DNA of 18,084 nt. Origin: CAZQIC01 sp964593555 (GTDB lineage: Bacteria > Bacteroidota > Bacteroidia > JAFLBG01). The translations under genes and the position numbers were made by a program. The DNA is taken from NCBI GenBank assembly GCA_964593555.1, contig CAZQIC010000101.1, forward strand, positions 1-18,084. Direction: 5' to 3'. Shown here one piece after another: positions 11,431-18,084 of the stretch; positions within the stretch are counted from its first letter, which is position 1, and each line of letters begins with the position of its first letter. A model generated the notes under the pieces. The model was not told the origin of the DNA. It saw only the letters and a program-made list of their open reading frames with translations, and searched no databases.

Positions 11431-13947
11431 ATGAAAAAACATTATACACAAAAACCGGAAATGGTTTTTATTTCGGGAGTAATTAATGAACTGGACATTC
11501 CTGAAATAGAATTAAAATTTTCTACTTCAAATCGTAAGGACTTCGGAAAAATAACATTATCCGCAGATGCAGCGAATGTTATTCGTGAATTATATCCGAT
11601 TGATACTATTGAATTGCAAGAACAGTTTTTTGTGCTTTACCTGAACCGTGCAAATAAAGTCATTGGCTTTTACAGACACACAATAGGCGGTACTTCCGGG
11701 GTGGTTGTGGATATTAAAATTATTTTGGCAACTGCCATGAAAAGCCTTAGTAGCTCTATCATACTGGCACATAACCATCCAAGCGGAAATACAAAACCAA
11801 GCGATGCAGATATTAAGCTGACCCGAAGCCTTAAAGAAGCAGCCCGCTTTGCGGATATATCAGTGCTTGACCATTTAATTATTACAAGGGATAGTTATTA
11901 TTCCTTCGCAGATGAAGGGCTTTTAGGAATCGAAAACAAAACAAATCATTCACATAAAAAATCACACACTATGAAAAGTTTAGGCAAAATTGTAGATACC
12001 GGAACAGTACCGGAATATTCATCAACTGATAAATACTGGGGCTTTCAGAAAGAACCTCAAATTATTTTTTCTCCTGAAGACAAACGTTTTCGTAAGGGAG
12101 TGGAACTTCCAAAAGGTTATCTTTCTCATTTAAACGATATTGATTCTATTCCTGAATTTTTAAGACAACATTATGCTTTTCGGGGTTTTGAGTTTGGAAA
12201 CTGGACTACACAGGAAGACCGACAAAACTACATGATGGGACTTGCTATATCGCTCTACGACTTACAGCACATATTAAGTTTTGACCGCCAACAAATCGGT
12301 TTTAATGGTTTACTATCACTCGCTTTTGGATCTCGTGGTATTCCACATACAAGCGGACATTTTGAACCTCAATCCTTTGTTGTTAATCTTACAAGGCACT
12401 CTGCCGATTCATTCAAATACCGTGCAGACCTCCATAGAAGAAGCGTAGAATACAGACATGCGTTATTAAGCCGGGGACTTCAATCGCTCGCACACGAATA
12501 CGGTCATGCGTTGGATTACTACAGCGGTACATACGTAGAACCTAACCATACAAAATGCCTCACCGGGGGAATGATTACGTGGAATGTGAACGTGGAAACA
12601 CACAATCATTTAGCAGGACTTATGAAAAGGTTAATGGATAAAATCTGCTATGATGGTAACGGACAGGCTACGGAATATATTAAACGAGTAAAAAAATATT
12701 CGAGCCGTAAATATCTTCTTCAAAAGAATGAAATTTTTGCACGTGCTTTTGAAAAGTATATCAATTATAAAATGAAAAAGAAAAGTTGGTATAACGTGTT
12801 CTTTACTAAATTCAAATATGAGGAAGGTTCGGACAAAACCGTTTTATACGGTTACTACTTAACCGACCATGAGCTGCAAGCAATTGAAAGAGATTTTGAC
12901 CACTTAATTGATGCAATACGTAAGTCATTCAGAGGCGTAAAACAGTTGATAAGAAAAAGTTCTGTTTCCGGCTACGGAGTTAAAAAAAAAGTCCATTCTA
13001 AAAAGAAGGGCTTAGGTTATCTGCCGGCTGAAACAATTGCAGACGGGGTAATGAGCATTGATGATGCAAAGCAAGCATCTTTTGATTTGATAGGCTTACA
13101 AGACAAATGGTTCAAATTAATTGGGCAGGCTTGTAAGCCTACACATTTTTTCGTGTATGGTATTGGCGGTAGCGGTAAATCTTCATTCATACTTTTATTT
13201 TCTCAATATCTTGCTTCGTTGAGTTACAAAATTCTTTATGTAGCCGGAGAGCAATTCGGCACACCTACTTTTACCGAACTACTGAAACGACTTAACATCA
13301 CAGCCGGAAATAATTTTAAAATAGTTGATAGCTTGAAACGTCTTAATCCCAAAGATTTTGATTTTGTTGTATTGGATAGCAAGGATCATGTTGGGGTAGA
13401 TTTAGATACATTCCTGGAGCTTAAAAAACAATATCCAAAACAGTCCTTCATTATCTTATCACAAGCGACTAAAGCGGGCAATTTTACTGGCAGCGAGAAA
13501 TGGCGTAATGAAGTAGATGTAATGTTACTTGCTGAAAACGGAGTAATTAAATCCGGGCAGGACAAAAACAGGTGGGGCGGTGCAGGAGAAATGAATGTTT
13601 TTGATAAAGATGACGTTGGTGAACTGCAAGGTTTAGAAAGTAGTAAAAAGAAACAGGGCAACGCTTTACCAACAAAAAATTCCAAGAAAAAAAACCTTAG
13701 GCAGCCTGAATGGACGGAACCAAAATGCCTGAACCGCTCTGACTGGCAGAAGCTAAAAACGATTAAAGGACTTTATGATGAAGGGAAATATGCCGAAGCA
13801 ATGGAATACGCAATGTATAATGCTGATACCGCTATACGTGAGGAAATCCCTCCAAATGTTTGGCAAGACATTGGTGGAACATTAACCCCAACAGGCAAGG
13901 AAAAATTGAAGAAATTATTATCTAATCCTGATAATTGGCATAATTAA
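11431..13947 (+). CDS. Polyvalent protein: RadC-type JAB + zincin metallopeptidase + RadA-like ATPase
   Basis: An 838-residue multidomain protein. Residues 30-165 are a RadC-like JAB domain with a full JAMM set: Glu64, HNH at 114-116, Ser124, Asp127. Residues 200-500 hold a zincin with HEYGH at 355-359 and a downstream EIFARAFEKY helix (434-443), as in metallopeptidase domains of phage polyvalent proteins. Residues 555-725 are a RecA-fold ATPase: Walker A GIGGSGKS (577-584), Walker B FVVLD (645-649), and a RadA-like end with SQATKAGNFTGS and KNRWG (712-716), a variant of KNRFG. Residues 760-838 are a small helical domain. VSGYG (512-516) lies between zincin and ATPase, and LQGLE (732-736) after the ATPase. 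Known polyvalent proteins enter the host with the DNA. Here the ATPase might alternatively act in packaging. Confidence 0.82.
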   Translation: MKKHYTQKPEMVFISGVINELDIPEIELKFSTSNRKDFGKITLSADAANVIRELYPIDTIELQEQFFVLYLNRANKVIGFYRHTIGGTSGVVVDIKIILATAMKSLSSSIILAHNHPSGNTKPSDADIKLTRSLKEAARFADISVLDHLIITRDSYYSFADEGLLGIENKTNHSHKKSHTMKSLGKIVDTGTVPEYSSTDKYWGFQKEPQIIFSPEDKRFRKGVELPKGYLSHLNDIDSIPEFLRQHYAFRGFEFGNWTTQEDRQNYMMGLAISLYDLQHILSFDRQQIGFNGLLSLAFGSRGIPHTSGHFEPQSFVVNLTRHSADSFKYRADLHRRSVEYRHALLSRGLQSLAHEYGHALDYYSGTYVEPNHTKCLTGGMITWNVNVETHNHLAGLMKRLMDKICYDGNGQATEYIKRVKKYSSRKYLLQKNEIFARAFEKYINYKMKKKSWYNVFFTKFKYEEGSDKTVLYGYYLTDHELQAIERDFDHLIDAIRKSFRGVKQLIRKSSVSGYGVKKKVHSKKKGLGYLPAETIADGVMSIDDAKQASFDLIGLQDKWFKLIGQACKPTHFFVYGIGGSGKSSFILLFSQYLASLSYKILYVAGEQFGTPTFTELLKRLNITAGNNFKIVDSLKRLNPKDFDFVVLDSKDHVGVDLDTFLELKKQYPKQSFIILSQATKAGNFTGSEKWRNEVDVMLLAENGVIKSGQDKNRWGGAGEMNVFDKDDVGELQGLESSKKKQGNALPTKNSKKKNLRQPEWTEPKCLNRSDWQKLKTIKGLYDEGKYAEAMEYAMYNADTAIREEIPPNVWQDIGGTLTPTGKEKLKKLLSNPDNWHN

Positions 13948-14094
13948 ATTATTTCCTACTTGGCTATCTATAAAAGCCTTTCAACGAAATATAAAATTAA
14001 GGTGTAAAAAGTCGCATATCTTTATCAAGATGTTAAAATACTTTGGCATCATTTTTTCAAAGTTATTCTATTTTACTTAATTCTTCTATGACAG

Positions 14095-15297
14095 ATGAAA
14101 AACGAAAATGAGCAAACCTTGCCAAAGGTTCTTAAAAACCAATACGTACCCACAGCCGAATTTTATAGTCAGCTAATAGATAGCTTGCAAGATTATTCAA
14201 TTTTTACATTGGATAAAGATTTACTAATTAATAGTTGGAGTTCAGGGTCAGAAACAATATTTGGTTATAAAACGGATGAAGTTATTGGGAAAACTTTTGA
14301 TCTGATTTTTACCGAGGAAGATAAAAAAAACGATATTCCTAAAACAGAAATTGATACTGCAATAAAAGAAGGAAGAGCAATTGATAACCGATGGCATATA
14401 TGTAAAGATGGGAGTAAGTTTTACGCCTATGGGCTGGTATTTCCGCTAACCGGACTTAAAGGGGAGTTATTAGGCTATGTTAAAATTCTACGTGACTTAA
14501 CAGAGAGAAGGCAATCGGAAGAAGCGATAAAGAAATACGTAAAGGAACTGGAAGAGCTTAATACTCATAAAGAAAGTATTCTTGCAATACTCTCTCACGA
14601 TTTAAGAAGTCCGTTAGCCGGAATCATACAAGGGACTGATTACCTCAAATCAAATTTTGAGAAAATGGAACCGGCAGAAGAAAAAGAATTGCTTGAGCAT
14701 TTAAACAAAGCCTCAAAAGAGGAGTTAAATATGTTAGATTATCTGGTGGAATGGGCAAGAATCAAATACGCAGCAGATGCGTTTACGCCATCAAAAATTG
14801 AGCTCTCAAAATATGTAAATAAGGTTTTTGAGACTTTAAAGGAAACCGCTTCGGTAAGTATAGTAGACTTGCACAACGAAATTGAAAAAAATGCCACTGT
14901 TTTTGCAGATGAAAAAATGCTGCTTTCTGTGCTTCAAAATATAGTTTCAAATGCCATAAAACATTCAAATAAAGGCGGAAAAATTGCGATTACAGCGAAA
15001 AGGAAAGAAGATAAAATGATTGTTGAGATAAAAGATAATGGAATAGGAATGTCTAAAGAAATACAAGAAAAACTTTTTACCCCACAAGTAAGCGCTCTTT
15101 CAAAAGCGAGGAAAGAAAATAAAGGAGCCGGTATAGGATTGCTATTAGTGAAAGGGTTTTTGGAAAAAAATGGCGGTGAAATATGGGTCGAAAGCATAGA
15201 AGGTGAAGGCTCTACCTTTTATTTTACACTGCCATTAGATAAACCTGCTGATAAAATAGAAATCGGAAACAAAATCGAATTTGATAAAAGTGCTTAA
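14095..15297 (+). CDS. Soluble PAS-domain sensor histidine kinase
   Basis: A 400-residue kinase of a two-component system. Residues 20-138 form a PAS domain with its C-terminal linker (start FYSQLIDSLQDYSIF; end ILRDLTERRQ). A short coiled coil leads to the dimerisation helix with the H-box SHDLRSPL and phospho-acceptor His168. The catalytic domain has the N-box (LQNIVSNAIKHS), G1 (DNGIGM) and G2 (GAGIGLLLVKGFL). No TM helix or signal peptide is present, so it senses a cytoplasmic cue or an unknown partner. No receiver or response regulator is nearby. It follows 147 nt of non-coding DNA after the virus-like block and ends 20 nt from a convergent kinase gene; it is probably a host gene. Confidence 0.9.
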   Translation: MKNENEQTLPKVLKNQYVPTAEFYSQLIDSLQDYSIFTLDKDLLINSWSSGSETIFGYKTDEVIGKTFDLIFTEEDKKNDIPKTEIDTAIKEGRAIDNRWHICKDGSKFYAYGLVFPLTGLKGELLGYVKILRDLTERRQSEEAIKKYVKELEELNTHKESILAILSHDLRSPLAGIIQGTDYLKSNFEKMEPAEEKELLEHLNKASKEELNMLDYLVEWARIKYAADAFTPSKIELSKYVNKVFETLKETASVSIVDLHNEIEKNATVFADEKMLLSVLQNIVSNAIKHSNKGGKIAITAKRKEDKMIVEIKDNGIGMSKEIQEKLFTPQVSALSKARKENKGAGIGLLLVKGFLEKNGGEIWVESIEGEGSTFYFTLPLDKPADKIEIGNKIEFDKSA

Positions 15298-15317
15298 AGA
15301 TTATACCTCCATATTTT

Positions 15318-18035
15318 TTAAGATGTAGGAATATAAATATCAAACTGTGCGCCCTTATCTAACTTACCAGTTGCTGTTATTAAACCGTTGTGGTTTTCAA
15401 CTATTTGTTTGCAGATAGCAAGTCCGATTCCTGTGCCTTTGTATTCTTCATACTCGTGAAGTCTTTGGAAGACTTCAAAAATTCGGTCTTTGTATTGAGG
15501 ATCAAAACCAATTCCGTTATCAATAAAGGTTATATGACAATAGTTAGCTTTAGGTAAAACCGTTTCAAATTTCAATAATTTACCGGGTGTAATTTTGCAT
15601 TTTATTGTAATACGAGGAACCCTTTTAGGATGAGAAAATTTTAGCGAATTACTAATAAGATTATGCATAAGTTGACGAAACTGAAAGACAATAATCTTTG
15701 CTTCACAAAGCCCGTTGGCAGTTATTTCCCCTTTTTTTTCTTTTAGAGTCTCACGGAAATCGGCTATAACCTCTTTCATAATTTTATTGATGTCTGATTT
15801 TTCAAAACTACGTGCTCCTTTTTTAGCACGCGCGTATTTAAGCAAATCATCAATAAGCATTTGCATCCGATTAACGCTGTCTTGCATTTTTTTTAAATAA
15901 TCTTTACCGGAGCGAGATAATTGTTTATGTTCTTCTTCGAGCAAACAGGTTGCGAAATTTTTGATTTTACGTAATGGTTCCTGTAAATCGTGGCTCGATA
16001 TGTAATTAAACGTCTCCAACTCTTGATTCATTTTTTCTAAAAAGCCATTCTTTTCTTCAAGAGACTTATAACTTTTCTCTAAGGCAATTGTTCTATCATC
16101 AATGATATTTTCCAATCCTTTCTTTTCCGCCTTTATTTTTTTTGTAGCCTCTGTGACATCAGTAAAGGTGAGTAATATTAATTGTTCATTTAACGTCTTT
16201 TGTACAATTCGCCTTGCGTTAAGCAGCATTGTTTTTTTTCCAATATCTGGAAATGTGTGAGTGATTTCATAAGCATCGAAATAAGTATTCTTAGGAATAA
16301 TAGTTTCTAAAAGTTCACGCAGACGTGGAATATCCCATTGATGATTACCTAACTCGTATAACAATAACCCTTCTGTACCTGTTTTAATAACGTGAAATTT
16401 TTTAAAGAATGCTTTGTTGGCTGATTTTATGCGAATGTGTTTGTCAAGAATGAGCATTGGCTCGTGCATAGTTTCGGCAATGGCTTCGGCAAAATTGTAG
16501 GATTCAGCTAATTGTTCATTACGTACTTGTAATTCCTGATTAGTAGTCTGAAGCTCTTCATTAGTTGCCTCAATTTCCTCCTTTGATGTTTCAAGTTCTT
16601 CATTTAAGGTCTGATATTCTTCACTTGCCGAAACAATTTCCTCATTTGCCGCTTGTAATTCCTCTAAAGACTTCTCCTGCAACTCAATGATCGTAACCAT
16701 TTCCGCACTTGCTTTGTGCAACTCTTCTATTTGTCTTTTAGTTCTAATATCTTTTAGTGTGGGCTTCTTTTTTGTACTTTTATTACTTTCTGTGTATTTT
16801 TCAACCTGTTCCTGCAATGTGAAAACAATAACGAACAAAGGTTCGTCTATTTCTGAAGTTATGGGTCGGACTTCAAAAGACACTATTCTCCGCACAGCTC
16901 CTTTTTTTTCGGAGGTTAATTCAAGACCAGACTTTAGTACCGCTTTTTGTGTTTTAACTACCTTATTAATGGCATTACGAAGCTCAAAAGCAAATTCAGG
17001 GCGTGCCATTTTTAAAATGTTTAAGGTCGCATTTCCAGATGTATGAGATAAAAACAAAGAAGTTAAGCCTCTGAATTTGATAATTTCCATATCCTTATTA
17101 ATAATTGCGCAAGCAGGCATATAATGCGCAAGGAGAGTTGAATCTATTGTACTATCGAGTTCCGTAGAACTAAAATTTTTATTTTTTTTTGTGGTAAGTT
17201 TTGTAGTTTCAAAAATGGTTGTTCCTTTATGATGAGGCATTAGTTCAGGCACTTTGCGAATGCCAGTATTGGTTTTTCGGGAATAGATTTTATACTTATT
17301 GCTTATTGTGTTGAATAATTGGGATGATGTGCCTGTTGTTTCTGATTTACCAAGCATTAAATATCCCCCGTTATTTAATGCAAAGTTAATAACTGCAAGA
17401 GCTTTTTTCTGTGCAGCCGGGTCAAAATAGATAAGAAGGTTGCGACAACTAATAAAATCTATGTGCGAAAAAGGAGGGTCTCTTAAAATATTGTGGGGTG
17501 CAAACAAGCACATTTCACGAATACGTTTAATAACTCTATAATTATCTCCAGCTTTGGTAAAAAAACGCTTTATCCGTTTTTCACCAATAGGTTTTATATT
17601 TTCCGCAGAATATTCACCAATACGCGCATTATAAATGGCTTGATCGCTAAGATCAGTTGCAAATATCTGAATGGGAATTTTACTGTTTTTACTTTCCTGT
17701 AACTCTGTTATTAACATAGCAATGGAGTATGCCTCCTCTCCTGTTGAACAAGCAGGTATCCATACTCGTAATGTTTCGTCAGGTTTTTTTTCTTTAAGAA
17801 GTTTTGGTAAGCAAGAAGTTTTTAAATATCGGAAGGTTTCCGCATCCCTGAAAAAGCTCGTTACATTAATAAGCAAATCCGTATAAAGCATATTTAATTC
17901 GTTCTTGTTTTTAAGCAATATCTTAGAATATTCTTTTATTGTTTTTGTTCCACATTGAAGCATTCGATGCGTAATGCGTCTCTGTATAGTAGTCGTTTTG
18001 TACTTACTAAAATCAACCTTAATTTCTTTATACAA
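15318..18035 (-). CDS. CheR methyltransferase-PAS-histidine kinase fusion lacking CheB
   Basis: A 905-residue protein. Residues 8-70 are the CheR N-terminal helical domain and 75-253 the SAM-dependent methyltransferase, with PACSTGEEAYS (94-104) and ISCRNLLIYF (195-204). A PAS-like region follows, then a long Glu/Gln/Asn coiled coil (EELQAANEEI, EEIEATNEEL), another PAS, and a kinase core with SHDLQEPLR (His682), the N-box (HNLISNSLKFSH), DNGIGFDP and GTGIGLAICKQIV. No receiver is present. The family usually has a CheB methylesterase domain in front; here translation begins at or near the CheR domain. The start is TTG at 18035: an in-frame stop lies three codons upstream, and the first ATG (residue 25) would cut into the CheR domain. 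Confidence 0.88.
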   Translation of the reverse strand: MYKEIKVDFSKYKTTTIQRRITHRMLQCGTKTIKEYSKILLKNKNELNMLYTDLLINVTSFFRDAETFRYLKTSCLPKLLKEKKPDETLRVWIPACSTGEEAYSIAMLITELQESKNSKIPIQIFATDLSDQAIYNARIGEYSAENIKPIGEKRIKRFFTKAGDNYRVIKRIREMCLFAPHNILRDPPFSHIDFISCRNLLIYFDPAAQKKALAVINFALNNGGYLMLGKSETTGTSSQLFNTISNKYKIYSRKTNTGIRKVPELMPHHKGTTIFETTKLTTKKNKNFSSTELDSTIDSTLLAHYMPACAIINKDMEIIKFRGLTSLFLSHTSGNATLNILKMARPEFAFELRNAINKVVKTQKAVLKSGLELTSEKKGAVRRIVSFEVRPITSEIDEPLFVIVFTLQEQVEKYTESNKSTKKKPTLKDIRTKRQIEELHKASAEMVTIIELQEKSLEELQAANEEIVSASEEYQTLNEELETSKEEIEATNEELQTTNQELQVRNEQLAESYNFAEAIAETMHEPMLILDKHIRIKSANKAFFKKFHVIKTGTEGLLLYELGNHQWDIPRLRELLETIIPKNTYFDAYEITHTFPDIGKKTMLLNARRIVQKTLNEQLILLTFTDVTEATKKIKAEKKGLENIIDDRTIALEKSYKSLEEKNGFLEKMNQELETFNYISSHDLQEPLRKIKNFATCLLEEEHKQLSRSGKDYLKKMQDSVNRMQMLIDDLLKYARAKKGARSFEKSDINKIMKEVIADFRETLKEKKGEITANGLCEAKIIVFQFRQLMHNLISNSLKFSHPKRVPRITIKCKITPGKLLKFETVLPKANYCHITFIDNGIGFDPQYKDRIFEVFQRLHEYEEYKGTGIGLAICKQIVENHNGLITATGKLDKGAQFDIYIPTS

Positions 18036-18084
18036 TAGAGTTTATACCGAATAAGATATTAAGAACATAAAGTTAGAAAAAAGT

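Noticed and set aside
11710..11830. Calling the 838-residue protein the chromosomal DNA repair gene radC
   Set aside because: The JAB domain is RadC-like, but the protein is more than three times the size of RadC and carries a zincin and an ATPase. It is a mobile-element polyvalent protein.
14039..14045. TACTTTG as a Bacteroidota -7 promoter box before the PAS kinase
   Set aside because: The spacing inside the box is one base short of TAnnTTTG and no matching -33 element was found at the right distance.
18036..18084. Frameshifted CheB remnant upstream of the CheR-PAS-kinase
   Set aside because: All three minus-strand frames have stops in this short AT-rich stretch and no CheB-like residues are seen.

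Overview
The window reads as AT-rich Bacteroidota DNA. Most genes start without a Shine-Dalgarno sequence behind A/C-rich leaders. The right end carries PAS and CheR sensor kinases of a style common in that phylum. I cannot name a genus. There is no rRNA, tRNA, CRISPR, transposase, integrase or recognisable replication gene in the window.

Bases 1-271 are non-coding and AT-rich, with a GTAGTA repeat array and a dyad that ends on the first start codon. Bases 272-13947 form one tightly packed, all-plus-strand block of 18 genes, often overlapping by 1-10 nt. It looks like the structural and lysis module of a virus, or of a prophage or episome derived from one. I see no terminase, portal, head-tail connector, tape measure, sheath, baseplate or tail gene. 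What I do see is small membrane proteins; a transglutaminase-fold protein with basic and hydrophobic modules; a highly basic membrane protein; a strong stand-alone candidate capsid gene with a G-free leader and a strong terminator; two small paralogous beta-rich proteins; a coiled-coil protein; a membrane-anchored annexin-repeat/SH3 protein; a glucosaminidase; two spike proteins sharing an N-terminal module; a 2-TM holin-like protein; a membrane-anchored spanin-like protein; and an 838-residue JAB/zincin/RadA-like polyvalent protein. This fits a tailless, probably membrane-containing icosahedral virus better than a tailed phage. That is inference.

The most unusual signal is a short protein motif, hydrophobic-x-G-[L/F/Y/V]-G. 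It recurs at domain borders in the transglutaminase-like protein (six times), the basic membrane protein (two full copies plus related ones), the polyvalent protein (one full copy plus degenerate ones) and, in degenerate form, the candidate capsid protein. It matches the known adenovirus protease site (M/I/L)-x-G-x|G. It suggests that these proteins are precursors cut during virion maturation, possibly by the Cys-His-Asp transglutaminase-like domain encoded here. A second hidden feature is an A10 tract at the end of the glucosaminidase gene. A -1 shift there adds a transmembrane tail and fills the gap to the next gene.

Bases 14095-18035 are probably host chromosome: a soluble PAS histidine kinase on the plus strand, convergent with a CheR-PAS-histidine kinase on the minus strand. 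The latter lacks the CheB domain usually fused in front and begins at a TTG codon. No attachment-site repeat could be recognised at the junction.
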